This document shows, piece after piece, positions 33,887 to 44,705 of a DNA stretch of 64,000 nucleotides; the first letter of the stretch is position 1; every line of letters starts with the position of its first letter. This stretch comes from Tetraselmis striata (taxonomy: Eukaryota; Chlorophyta; Chlorodendrophyceae; Chlorodendrales; Chlorodendraceae). Under the pieces are notes generated by a model. That model was not told the DNA's origin, searched no databases, and saw only the letters and a program-made list of their open reading frames with translations. The stretch lies in contig VCJN01000280.1 in NCBI GenBank assembly GCA_006384855.1, forward strand, positions 59,810-123,809. Reading direction: 5' to 3'. Position numbers and translations under genes: made by a program.

Positions 33887-35620
33887 TCATGCGCCGACCG
33901 GCAACGTTGAGCCCCCCCAGCATTGTGCCTTGGCGTGTGGGCGTTGCCACTTGGGCGTGTGGGCGTGTGGGCGTTGCCCACCGCTGCAACGCTCCACAAT
34001 CTGCGCGTAGGTCTCGCGCGGCGGCCGCTCAAACTCGTGTTGCACATCCTTGTAGTAGTGCTGAGTGAAGGTGTTGGTCCACCACAAAGCAAAGCGAAGA
34101 GAGGCGTCTCCACATTTGTGGGCATGATGCGCGTTGGGCTCGCCGAAGACACGGGCCATGAAGTCGATAAACTCCTGCACCTCAGGGCTGCGTCGGCTCT
34201 GCGCGGCCGGTATCACGTTCTCGATAATGTATCCATACTGCGCGAGAGCAGCCCAGTACTCCTTGACACCTCGAGCCTTGGCCAACATGCAGTTGAGCTC
34301 GCTCATCGCCTCTGCCAACGGGACTATCACTCCAGTACGCGCACCACGTAGTCCATGCTGAGTGCCCATCGATGACACGTCCTGACAGGGAGGCTCAGCG
34401 CGTAGCTCGTCCAGCTCCGGCAGGTGCCTCAGGATGGCTGGTGCTGTGATGTGCTCCACGTCATGCTCCAACTCCTCGCTAAGAGAGAAGCACTTCTCGA
34501 ACGCATTATTGCGAGGAAGTTGCACGGGCCACCGCTGATGCATCCACTCGAGCTGTTGCAGCATGCGCTGCCGATGAGCCTCGCTCCGGAGCATACGATC
34601 CACGATCTGTATCAGCTCATAGTGGTACCCGTCGACGAGGTTGGTGAACAACACCGACAGCATGCCAGCGAACAAGAAGAGCCCTTGCTTGGCACGTCCC
34701 TCCTTGCCTCCGGTCCGGTCGAGGTCGATGATGTAGGTCAGCTCCGGCGTCGAATACGGCACGGCGCGCACGAGCGCCAAACGCTCCAGGGTGTGACCGC
34801 TCAAGTGCAGCCGTCCGGCAGCTTGACGCTGCTTCCGGAGCTCTCTCCAGTCCGGTATCTCGTCCTCGTGTTCCCTCAATGGCATTGCAGTGCCGTCCTC
34901 CAGCTCCTCATCGTCTGTTGGGCAGTCCGGCTCCTGCAGCTTGTCAGTGTTGGGGTCCTCTGCGCGCAGGGCGTAACATGCGCCCGCGGCCAGTGATTCG
35001 CTATCAAGCGCTGCCTCGACCTCCGGCTCCGTCTGTGTCATGATGGCGAGCTCCACATAGACATCGTCATCATCGCTGGAGTCCTCCATCAGGTCCGGCA
35101 GCTCCTCATCGCTATCAGAGTCGGCGTCCATGGGACTGGCGCGCAGGGTGAAGCATGACGCAATGACGTTGGCAACATTGTCGGGCACTTCCTCTACCCA
35201 ACAGGGCGCAAAGTCCTCCTCGTCATCCGAGTCGGCTACAAGCTCTGGTAGCTCAGCTTCGCTCGCCTCATCGTCCTGCTGCTCCGGCTGCACTGCAGCG
35301 TCGGCGGCCACGTTGTCCGGTTGCAGCTCGATCCGGCTGTTGAAGGAGAATGAAGAGGTCACGTTGGCTGCGGCATCGGGCTCCTCCCCCCCCCCCCCCC
35401 CCCCAACTCCTGACGGCAGTCCGGGAGATGGGCCGTCCGATGCCATTACGGTCAGCGTTGCGTGCGGCAGCCTGCGCGGGACTTGGAGCTTGGGCATGTT
35501 GTGATGCTTCAGCGGCACAGCGACGTGGCGGCTGAGATCGTGGGGATATGGGCGGTATGAGGCAGTATGCCCCCCCCCACATCGATGACCATGCCAAGGT
35601 GTGCCATGACGGATGTGCAC
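33887..35620 (-). CDS. Unknown 577-codon frame inside the Ty3-like element
   Basis: The N-terminal part is strongly acidic (LPELVADSDDEEDF, ELPDLMEDSSDDDDVYVEL). The C-terminal part is a folded-looking region (YIIDLDRTGGKEGRAKQGLF, LFAGMLSVLFTNLVDGYHYE, FIDFMARVFGEPNAHHAHKC). A 16-nt C tract at 35389-35404 encodes part of a Gly run. I do not recognise a family. It lies between protease and RT, where Ty3 elements normally have nothing, and overlaps the protease frame by about 110 nt. Confidence 0.5.
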   Translation of the reverse strand: MHIRHGTPWHGHRCGGGHTASYRPYPHDLSRHVAVPLKHHNMPKLQVPRRLPHATLTVMASDGPSPGLPSGVGGGGGGEEPDAAANVTSSFSFNSRIELQPDNVAADAAVQPEQQDDEASEAELPELVADSDDEEDFAPCWVEEVPDNVANVIASCFTLRASPMDADSDSDEELPDLMEDSSDDDDVYVELAIMTQTEPEVEAALDSESLAAGACYALRAEDPNTDKLQEPDCPTDDEELEDGTAMPLREHEDEIPDWRELRKQRQAAGRLHLSGHTLERLALVRAVPYSTPELTYIIDLDRTGGKEGRAKQGLFLFAGMLSVLFTNLVDGYHYELIQIVDRMLRSEAHRQRMLQQLEWMHQRWPVQLPRNNAFEKCFSLSEELEHDVEHITAPAILRHLPELDELRAEPPCQDVSSMGTQHGLRGARTGVIVPLAEAMSELNCMLAKARGVKEYWAALAQYGYIIENVIPAAQSRRSPEVQEFIDFMARVFGEPNAHHAHKCGDASLRFALWWTNTFTQHYYKDVQHEFERPPRETYAQIVERCSGGQRPHAHTPKWQRPHAKAQCWGGSTLPVGA

Positions 35621-35908
35621 AAGATGACATCTGGAAGATGATCGCCTTCAAGAATGGCGAACGATGGCCACTCATACTTGCGCTCCCAATCAGTGTCCGG
35701 GTTGATCACGTAGGAGATGCGCCCCACAAGGCGCTGCATCTCCATCTTGCCGCCAATGCCTTGCATGGACATGGACTGCAGCGTGGCGTCCACCGGCTTC
35801 ATGCGATCCACCACACGCCGGTGCACCGCTGTAGTCGCAACCGGTGTCTAACAAGGCCATCTGGATGCGCACGCCGCCAATGACGATGACTGTCAACTTG
35901 CAGTCCAC
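35509..35908 (-). pseudogene. Retropepsin-like protease of the Ty3-like element
   Basis: KLTVIVIGGVRIQMALLDTG carries the aspartyl protease DTG. After a frame change near 35826 it continues with QGIGGKMEMQRLVGRISYVI and DVILCTSVMAHLGMVIDVGG, which match the flap and the terminal hydrophobic-G motif (usually ILGxDxL). Confidence 0.72.
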
Positions 35909-37013
35909 GTAGAAAGCACTGTGGCGGTCATACTCCGGGTAGTCAGGGTATGCGCTGCGCTACACCTCTCGCAGCTGCTGAAGTTCCGAAGAAGTCGCAG
36001 ACAGCTGGCGCCGAGCCTCCAGAGGCTTGACGCCATGTTGCACCACGTCCAATGGATGAATGTTGGCTTGAGGCTCCGCTGATGGTGAGGACAGTGGCGG
36101 GACACTGATGTGTGGGAGAGGCAGACCATAGACGCTCTGCACGGCTGCGGCAAAGACGCGCATCAAGTCGAGGTGCGTGTAGTTAACCCAGGTGATGAGC
36201 CGCGCTGTCGCCTAGAAGCGCCGGACGGCTTGCTGAAGCACCGCCTCCCACGCCACGGCCATGTGGTCACGAGTGTCAAGTCCTCCACGCAGTGCAGTGT
36301 CGCGCGCTTCCAACCACCTTGCACCATGCTCGGGTGTCATGTCCGATACTACAGCAACGGGTAGACCAGGGAATTTGGCGTGCTGTAGCGCTGTGCGCAA
36401 GTGATGTAGGAGCTGCTGATTGCGGATGTCCAACATGTCCGAGGTGATCGCTCCTCCTCCACGTCGGCCCTCGTAGGACGCAGGAGCCTCCTCCTCGACC
36501 GCCGGCTCAAAGCCTTGGGGCCGCTGCTTGGTGAGTTGATCACGTTGGGCGTCCCATCCGGGTTGGCGCATGCGAAGTTCAGGGTTCCGCGCTGATCATG
36601 GGGGCAGCACCGCCGGGCGTCCACGCGGTCTTGGTAGAGTCGACTCCGGTGTCCGGTCAGCCCCCACAGGTTGCGCACGACATGGAGCTCCAAAGAAGAC
36701 TTCACGCAGCTCATGCACGGGCAGATCCACACACGACGCTCCATGTAGCAAAGTGCCGTGATCGTCGGTGTCAACGCAATCCAGAAAGGGGTCCGGCACC
36801 TCGACGGCCAAGCGCATGGCACCCGTAGCACCATGGGCAGCTTGAGACTTCTCGAGGATGCGAGAGAACATGGCCTCCAGGTCTGCCATTGTTGATGACG
36901 TCGCTGCTCCGTCGGCATGGGCGTTGTGTTGCCCGGTGAGCATGTGTCCGGCTTTCCTCGCCAAGTCCATCTCGAGCTTGGACAGTAGTCCGGTCTCCAC
37001 GTCCATAGTCCAT

Positions 37014-38573
37014 CTATCCGCGTTGCTGTCCATACGCAAGGCGACGCTCTCGCTCCCGATGGTTGCGCTTTAGTCGTGCGATGAGCGTAGGGTCGGTGAT
37101 TGGCTTGTCGCACTCAGTGAAGTTGTGAGCGCCGTCGCACCTAGCGTTCCAGCACGGTCCTCGTCCGCCTCCGGGTGCGCCTCCATCGCCGCGTCCACCG
37201 CTATGACCACCACGGCCACCTCGGCCTGCGCCTCGGCCGCCTCCACGGCCGCCACGGCCACCGGCGGCGTCATTGATGTACATGGTTGAGCCGAACTTGT
37301 TGGCACACTCTCGGTAGTTGGCGCCGTGAAAGATGTCACGTCCACGCGCCTTCGTGCAAGCCTCGCAAAACGGGCGGATCTGGTGGGTGTCCTTCACGAC
37401 GACAAGCTGCGCTCGCACACGACGTCCGTTGACCATGGTCCATGTGATGACCGGTTCTTGAGTGCTGGTGCCGTGCCGCCGTCCTCCACCAGCTGCCGGC
37501 GCTCTAGTCAGTTCCGCGAAGTGTTGGGCAGCCGTCAAGGCCTCCGCCATTCGAATCTCATCCTTCCTCACGATGTCCTCATAACGCTCCACCTCCGCAG
37601 CTATCTCGTCCAAGCGGTCCTCATGAGACTGACGTAGAACAGCGATGTCCTTGAGCTGGTGGAAGCCAGCGTAGAGGGACTGCTTGAGCGCCGGAATAGA
37701 GCGCCACACACAGGTCATGACGTCGAACGCTTTCTGGTTGACCTTGTCCCACGTGACGTCCGGTAGATGCGCCTTCAGCTCGCGAAGAGTCATCGCCAAG
37801 CTGGCAGGGGTCTCGCGGAAGCCCTCACGGGTGTAGGCGTCGTACCTAGTGCGCATCTTCGGCGCCTCGTTGAACTTGGTCTCAAAGAGCTCCACGTAGC
37901 GTCGATAACGAAACTCGTGAAAGGCGTCCGCATCCTCGCGCGATGGCACTTTAATGCGTCCGGATGCAGGGTCGAAGCGGAGAGTTTGTTGTTGATAGCG
38001 TAGAGTGTCCTTCTGCCATTGATCGATGATGGGCCTTGTGACGGCGTTGATCTCGACGTACTCTTGAAGAAGCTGAAGGGAGTCCGCCGGGCTGAACACC
38101 CACTCCGGTCCGGTGCTCTCGCCCTCCGATGAACCAGCTCCGTCAGCCCTCGGGCCTGGTCTAGGTGGCGCCTTGGCAAGCGCGTATGGCACCAACACGT
38201 TGGCGTTGTATGAACTAAACCACTCCGTCCATATTGAGGTAGCGCCATCGAAGCGCTCATGGCGTGGTGTTGTCTCCTTGCGTAGACCACCGGCGATTGT
38301 CCACGCTTCTTCTCGCTTCTCGTAGATGCGCTCCTCCGCTGCACTCAGGTCACCCATGATCTGATTGGGCGCGTAGTGCTGATTGCCAGATGGTCGTCGT
38401 CTTGATGGTGTTCCAGATTCTACGGCGCTGGGGTCTCCACCGCGCTGCACCATGGCATCACGGAGCGCTTGACGCAAGACGCGCTCCGGCTCCGATAAGG
38501 GTGCTGCCACAGGTGCTCCGGTACTCTTCGTGAAGCGTCGGCTGAGGTGGCGCGGGCTCTCTCCCTCGGACAT
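37014..38573 (-). CDS. gag-like protein of the Ty3-like element
   Basis: 519 codons with helical capsid-like content (RIYEKREEAWTIAGGL, SYNANVLVPYALAK), a Cys/His cluster (CEACTKARGRDIFHG), an RGG-rich stretch and a C-terminal zinc-knuckle-like CWNARCDGAHNFTEC (CX4CX3HX4C, not the standard spacing). Nucleic-acid binding is expected from the RGG and knuckle. A further frame, 37039-36596, overlaps its end by 26 nt and may continue the polyprotein. Confidence 0.65.
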   Translation of the reverse strand: MSEGESPRHLSRRFTKSTGAPVAAPLSEPERVLRQALRDAMVQRGGDPSAVESGTPSRRRPSGNQHYAPNQIMGDLSAAEERIYEKREEAWTIAGGLRKETTPRHERFDGATSIWTEWFSSYNANVLVPYALAKAPPRPGPRADGAGSSEGESTGPEWVFSPADSLQLLQEYVEINAVTRPIIDQWQKDTLRYQQQTLRFDPASGRIKVPSREDADAFHEFRYRRYVELFETKFNEAPKMRTRYDAYTREGFRETPASLAMTLRELKAHLPDVTWDKVNQKAFDVMTCVWRSIPALKQSLYAGFHQLKDIAVLRQSHEDRLDEIAAEVERYEDIVRKDEIRMAEALTAAQHFAELTRAPAAGGGRRHGTSTQEPVITWTMVNGRRVRAQLVVVKDTHQIRPFCEACTKARGRDIFHGANYRECANKFGSTMYINDAAGGRGGRGGGRGAGRGGRGGHSGGRGDGGAPGGGRGPCWNARCDGAHNFTECDKPITDPTLIARLKRNHRERERRLAYGQQRG

Positions 38574-41500
38574 GCGCCTTGCTCAGTGACTGCTTCCCCC
38601 CAATTGGCGCGCATAAGTCTGGACTGAACGGGTTGATGAAGCGGTTGCCGACGAACGCGCTCCATGCTGAGGTAACTACCACACGCGGCTCCTCTCAGCT
38701 CGTTGCACGCGTTGTAGGTGTAGGCGATGCCTCCTGCACAGTGCCTTGCCAACAATAGCGCAAAAGATCGGCGCTGATGAACGTTGCTCTGTGATGACTT
38801 GCTCCCTCCACTTGTGAAGACGTGGCTGACTGCAGGAGGTGAGAGCGTCCCCTGAACAACCTTGAGGTCAGCGTCTAAGTGGGGGTATTGGGATGTGGGC
38901 GTTCAGGACTAAGACCACTAAGTCTTAGGGACAGCCACTCTTTGGCTTTCCAAACGATCGCCTAACATACTCTTAGGCATGTGGTCTTATGTACGTGTCC
39001 TGGCCTCTAAGTCTCTGTCTAAGACTTGCTGACTCTTGGCCTCGGTTCCTATGACTCTAGTAGAAGTACGTCTCACAGTGCCGTGGGCCCTATTGGCTGG
39101 CACTACGCACGCGTGCGAGTTGCTTGGTTACTCGGCGTGACAGAGGTGTGTGTGTGTGTGTGTGTGTGTGGTCGATCGACGCGAAATACGTCAAACACTC
39201 CTCACCATGTGCCGCACGACATGCCTCTCGCGAATGGACTACAAGTGCCCGCAAACGCGCATATGCGTACGCGTACGGTGACACGACACGACTCGACGAC
39301 GACGCGCAGTACCGACTGCTCGCATACGGCAACAAGCAAGCCGGTGCTGGCACGTTCGGTACGCTAATCGGTCGGTCGGTCGGTCGACAAGTCCAGGCAG
39401 TCGGTACGACGGGTTCACATGAGGTAAAAGCAAGACGGGCGTCACGACGCAAACAATACAGGCGTAACCGCGACTCACCATCGTTGCTTGCTGCGCGATA
39501 TCACTCGCAGCTCGACAGCAGGTTGTACTGCCCCTGAAGGACAGCAATAGACGAGGCACGTGCAGGTGTGATGTGCACAGAGACGAGGTGTTTGTGGTGT
39601 AGTAGCGTGGTTACAAGATGGGTGGGGATGAGACGTTTTAAAAGCCAAAGAGTGGGCGGGCAGCGCGCCGACAGGATGCTAAAAGCATCCCGCGGGCGCG
39701 CGAGCCGACTAAGCCCCTAGGCCTTCCCACGCGCTATTGGTCTGCACGGGCGCCGTGGTTGGCGGCAGTTAGCCGTTGGTACGGGCCCTAGGTCAGGCGG
39801 TGGTTCTTAGTGTGAGAGCTGAGCGACAGACAGTTGGTCGTTGCGCCATGGGTGACTGCTTGCTTGGACATCATGCATACACATACAACGCAGTACTGCC
39901 AGTACTAAAAGTGATACCAATATGACAGGCGACGAGTATTCGCCGGTATGCCACGTAAGCAAGTCCCCGTACGCGCGCATACGTACGCTGAAACGTTGTA
40001 CGCTGTGACACAGTATTAAAAGATCAAGACAGCAAGCCCCATAACGGCGTATCCCGCCCGCAGGAGGCGTGATGGATGAGTGATGCGCGCACGGTTCAGA
40101 GTCCGGGCCACGCGTGCACGTGTGTGCGAGGGGGATCAGGGACGTGCTGTGAAGCTCCGGCAACGGGATGGCGGGCGAATTTGCGCCGTCTGATGACAAA
40201 GGCCGCAAGCACGCTCTCGGGCTGCCACCAAGCACATGACCCCGAGGAAATCTTGTGAGAAAGGCCTCAGGGTGAGCCCGGGTGGTGCACTGAGTGCCCC
40301 GCGATGAGAGGGCACCCCGATCATTTGCGGCCAAGCATGCAACACCGCGCACAATGCGGCGTAACCCCTTGCTCACCTCACCCACTATGCCGAAGACCGT
40401 ACGTGCGCTTGTGAACTGCGACATGGATTGTGTAGAATGTTTCGAAGAGGGCCCTTCTGTCCCGGCTCCGTGTTGTGCCACGCCGCATCCCGCAGTGCCA
40501 ATCCCCGATGTACGTCGCCCAACAGGGAGCGCAAAAACCGATCCACAGCCGTGGCCTGGGGCACCGCAGTGTACTTGACCTTGTACCGCATAGTATTGAA
40601 CTACAACAGCGTGGGCTTCGAGCTCCGGGGATCATAGTTCCCGGGCACGACGTTGAACGCTAGGAGGGAGAGCTCTGCGTCGAGCACCAGGTCGTTGAGT
40701 TCATCCATGGCTACGGCGGTGTTACGTACCAAGAAGCGCTCAATGCATGCTAATTGAACAAGTCATCCACCTCCCGGTGACCGTACAGCGATACCCAAAT
40801 CGTGTACACAGTGATCGCGGAAGGCGTGTCTGCGATAGCGTCACGTTTTACACCCTAGTGAGCGTCTTCAGGTGCCGGTCGGATCATGAGCGCGTCGCCA
40901 TAGAGATCGGAGGCTGTGCTCAGTCTGTCGAAAGCAGAATGATGACCTGGCTCGGTCCCAACCACCGGGGCCATGCATGGGCTATGCAGAAAGAATTACT
41001 ACCCCGCCCGCATCGACCACCCGGACCTCATGCGGAGTCGTGACCGTCCGCCCAGTGGGGATGGCCACCGTCGACATGCCCGACGCCGCGTCGAGCTGGC
41101 CAAACAAGATCCATTCCCTACAGCGTGTGACAGAGAGAGTGCCCATCTCATTCCGAAGCCGAGAGTTGATAGCATTGTCTAGAAATGCCGCGTAAGCTCC
41201 TCCGAGTAGCCCGGCGCAAAATCCGCCTCCAGCTCCATCACGCGGGCATCCGCATCGCTGAGGTGGCCAACATTAGATGCACGGAGGCGGCCCCACGCCT
41301 CGCGCACCGCCGCGACGTAGCTGTCCGACCCATGAGCATCGTTAAGACGTGGTCATATATAGTGGCGGGCGGAAGATTCAAGTTGCGTTGAAGTTGCCTC
41401 GGCCAAGTACTACGGACTCAAGTTGTAGGTGAAAGAAACCATGGTTTGGGGTGTTGGTGTCGGAGTTCCTAGTAAGGAACCTCGGGAGGATGTCGTTCAT

Positions 41501-43478
41501 GCATCCGATGAAGGCGGCACCACGAACGGCAGCCATGCGGCGGATGCCAGCGCCCTTCAACCGAGTGGGGAGTCAAGTGTAGCAATGATGCGCGCCATGG
41601 CCACTGCATCCTCGCTCAAAGTACCCGCTATTGCCGTTGTGGGGTCAGGGTCGTGCAAAAGCTCCGCCAAGACATCGGTGACGGCCGGATTGGTGTCGGT
41701 GCCGTGCGTGGAGGTATCAAAATAAAGAGACCCCTAGTAGCAGTTCGACCGCGGTGAGAACGGTGGTATATCCACCGCCTCCGCGAAGGCCTTCACTTCG
41801 AACGGGAGGCGGTGGCAGAGCCAATACCTTGCCATGTGCTGCATGCAAATCTTGAGTTTGGCCCAAGTACTAGTATTGCTACTGGTAATGGTACGGCACA
41901 CTCATGGACACTGGACCTACTTCTACTGCTTGACGCATGCCGCCAGTACAGGTACGACGAGGATGCAATTAAGGCCAATCATGACAAGTTGATTTGTCGT
42001 TTCAGGTGCCCCCCCCCCCCCCCCCCCCTTGCCGGTCCGCCCGGTTTTGAGCGCCCCTTTTTTAACCTATTGCATCCCCAAGTCGTACTACAAAGTACTG
42101 TCAAAAGCAATGATAATATTATGCCGTTGATGACGTTATATCAAATATACCGGGGATGTCCCGCAAGTAGACATTGGCAAGCATGCTACGGCGTTGCCAC
42201 AAGCAGTAACTACGTACATGCACACGAGGACAATTGTGAAAAAAACCACGTTATTATGGTGTCAGAAAGTGTTATTAACCCCTTGCCCTCCTGCCTGCCG
42301 CCTACCATTGACAATTATTATGATTGTTATGATGGATGAATGCTACTACGACGGAAGTACGACTATTTATCGCATAATATCTCGGACACTACGCTTGCTT
42401 GGTTATGTTGCGCCAGGCGACTGCCCTAGTGCGCCGCGCATTTTCGCCTGGTGGCTACTGCTGAGCTGTTGGCTACTACTTAGCTGCTGCCCTCTCCGCG
42501 CGCATGGCCGTCCCGCTTTGCGGTGCCTGCCGTTCTGCTCTTATATTGCCGCGCACTGGTACGATCGGTTTAGCTCCCTTGTTAGCTTGCATGTGCTACT
42601 TCTGAATGTTCCTCGGCCATGCAAAACAGTTCTCCACGGCATGATCGATCAGTCTCACGGGCATGGTGGGGGTGGTGGTTGTTAGAGTGGGTGGTGTGAT
42701 GCCCAATCACGGCTCGCGGCCAGGGATCTGCAGCGGGTATGTCGAATTGAGAAGCTATAAACCGACGTGGCGCCGCCAAGAATAGTGCGCTGCAGGCAGC
42801 CGTGAGGCCAGGCGCAGCCGATTCGCTACGGATCCTCCGGCACAGTCCTAAGTACTGTTTGGGATTCAGCGTCTTGTTTTGCGGATATCCGGTAACAACC
42901 CCCCTCCCCCCCCCCCCCCCCCAAATTCTGATGACGGAGCAGAAATAGGCACCCAAAACAACAAATCTGGCCATGGCCGATATCGATCCTTACTACGGCG
43001 ACTACCATATAGTCGCTACATACCTGTAAACAACTCGTCTACCGGTACCTTATTAGAATCATCTCGTACCCGTACCTGTACCGCTAGATTTCAAAATGCG
43101 GCGCGGGTATTCTGGGATTTACCGCCTGCTGGATCCTGCTACCCTGTAGTACTGGTATTGTAATAATATAACATATGTAGCGCTACTACCAGACGAGTAT
43201 ACGACTGTACGAGTACATGCCGTACCGTACGTGCGTGCTGCTGATGCCGCGGTACCCTGTAGTGCTGTGAGATGCTGCGAGGCGGCGGCGCCGTCGCGGT
43301 GCTGCGGGGCGGGACCAAGAGTTACCATGCTTTATTTCATGAAACGTGCTGAGCAAAGCCCTTGATATGAGGACGGTCCGACACAGCAGCTGAGATGGTC
43401 CGGTCAAAACGACGACAACCCTCATTCGCGGCAGCAACTCCTGTCCGTGTCGCCGGCTGGCTGTAGAACTCAGCCACG
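38574..43478. other. Gene-poor region with simple repeats
   Basis: Includes a (GT)n tract at about 39146-39170, poly-C runs at about 42009-42028 and 42906-42922, and a short inverted pair (GCCACTCTTTGGCTTT near 38933 versus AAAGCCAAAGAGTGG near 39648). No intact gene is supported apart from the degenerate coding traces at 40378-41740. Confidence 0.55.
40378..41740 (-). pseudogene. Degenerate coding traces, possibly a LINE-like ORF remnant
   Basis: Successive minus-strand frames read coherently but are broken by stops: DVLAELLHDPDPTTAIAGTL, GAGIRRMAAVRGAAFIGCMN, DSYVAAVREAWGRLRA, and LVLDAELSLLAFNVVPGNYD. The G(A/L)GIRRM..RGAAFIG block resembles the region after RT in algal LINE-type ORFs, similar in kind to 56573-57723. 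Weak evidence. Confidence 0.35.
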
Positions 43479-44705
43479 ATGTCCGCCACCCACCTTCCCC
43501 GGCAGCGGTACCTGGGAAAGCTTCGCCAAGGCCAGCGCATGGAGGACCACTATGATCTCACACCTGACGTCCTGGGTCGCGGCGCGTTCGGCGAGGTGCG
43601 CGCTGCGGAGTCGCGCGCGGATGGCGGCTTGGTGGCGATAAAAAGCGTGCTGGCCGTAGCGGCCGACGGCTCGGGTTTTAGCGGCTTCAGCGAGCTGGAC
43701 GCCATGGTAGAGGCGGGCTCGCACCCCGCGATCCTCAGCGTCCGGGAGGCCTTTGCGGAAGGCGTACCTGTGGAGCGGCTGCACATAGTGACCGACCTCG
43801 CCGCCGGCGACTTGTGCGATCTGCTAATGCAGCGGAGGCTACCCGAGGCGTCGGTGGCCGCGGCGTTTCGAGCGCTCCTCTCCGGCCTGCGGCACTTGCA
43901 CAAGCGCGGCATCGTCCACCGAGACGTCAAACTTGACAACATATTGTACGACGATCCGGACGACCTGGGAGCGGTGCGACTGGGCGACTTTGGGCTCGCG
44001 CTCACGCGGGAGGCGCGGGCGTGCGCGCAGCAGCGGGCGACGGCGAGCGACCACTGCTGGTGGGCGACCGGCGCCGCGCCGGTTGGCGGCCTCGTCGGCT
44101 CTCTGCAGTACATGAGTCCCGAGGCGGTTCGCGGCGGCACTGGCGCTAGTCGCGACGATCACACCGCGGCTGCCTCGCCTCCGGTGGATATATGGGGGGC
44201 CGGCGTGGTGCTGTTCGCGGCGCTGTCGGGGTCGTTCCCGTTCAAGGATAGCGACCCGGCGGCTCTGGCGGACCGCGTCCTCCGCGCTGACTACGCCTTC
44301 GATCATCCGGGCTGGGCAGGCGTCAGCGGCGAGGCTAAGGACCTGGTGCGCTTGCTGCTGGTGAGCGATCCCGCAGAGCGTCTGACAGCGAGGGAAGCAC
44401 TCACCCACCCGTGGTTCCAGCTGCATGCAGCGAGCTCTGTCAAGGGAGCTCGGGCGAACGGTGAGGGGCGGTGGAAACAGCGGAAGGCCACTCCCTCTCT
44501 AGGAAACGTAGTAATCCGTGTTCTGCGGGCGGCCTGTGCGTCCTTTGGCAGTCGGCGAGAGCGCCACAGCCATACAAGAGGGAAACTAGCCGCGGAGGGT
44601 GAGCAGGAGGGGCGCAAGCAGGAGTGCGTTGCTGATGCGGACGAGCCGAGCGGCAGGGACCCGGGTTCCACCCCCGATGCTCTCATCTCTGCCACTGTGT
44701 CATAG
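43479..44705 (+). CDS. Intronless Ser/Thr protein kinase, intact
   Basis: 408 aa from ATG 43479. Gly loop GRGAFGEV, VAIKSV lysine, IVHRDVKLDN catalytic loop, LGDFGLAL and VGSLQYMSPEAV, where SPE replaces the usual APE. Then DIWGAGVVLFAALSGSFPFK and a complete C-lobe ending VSDPAERLTAREALTHPWF. The C-terminal about 90 residues are basic and Ser-rich with no recognised domain. An insert of about 17 residues sits between DFG and the SPE motif, and an Ala/Asp-rich insert before DIWGAG. It resembles CAMK-group kinases lacking regulatory EF-hands. It is the paralogue of 13863-15057 and intact, in contrast to it. Substrates are unknown. Confidence 0.9.
   Translation: MSATHLPRQRYLGKLRQGQRMEDHYDLTPDVLGRGAFGEVRAAESRADGGLVAIKSVLAVAADGSGFSGFSELDAMVEAGSHPAILSVREAFAEGVPVERLHIVTDLAAGDLCDLLMQRRLPEASVAAAFRALLSGLRHLHKRGIVHRDVKLDNILYDDPDDLGAVRLGDFGLALTREARACAQQRATASDHCWWATGAAPVGGLVGSLQYMSPEAVRGGTGASRDDHTAAASPPVDIWGAGVVLFAALSGSFPFKDSDPAALADRVLRADYAFDHPGWAGVSGEAKDLVRLLLVSDPAERLTAREALTHPWFQLHAASSVKGARANGEGRWKQRKATPSLGNVVIRVLRAACASFGSRRERHSHTRGKLAAEGEQEGRKQECVADADEPSGRDPGSTPDALISATVS

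Larger units (their letters stand above)
31418..38573 (-). mobile_element. Decayed Ty3-like retroelement (gag, protease, unknown region, RT-RNase H)
   Basis: Order on the minus strand: gag (38573-37014), a linker, a DTG protease (35908-35509), a 577-codon unknown frame (35620-33887), a segment with a hydrophobic stretch (33372-32473), then RT-RNase H (32704-31418). At least three frame changes and a TAG at 32705-32707 break the pol region. No integrase was seen after RNase H and no flanking LTRs were found, so the element is incomplete or atypical. The RT and RNase H motifs are of Ty3 type. Confidence 0.8.

Noticed and set aside
41812-42339. 175-codon plus-strand frame
   Set aside because: Contains a poly-C derived proline run and no recognisable domain; surroundings are repeat-like.
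43550-44140. Long antisense frames opposite kinase 2
   Set aside because: GC-driven shadows of a clearly recognisable intact kinase.
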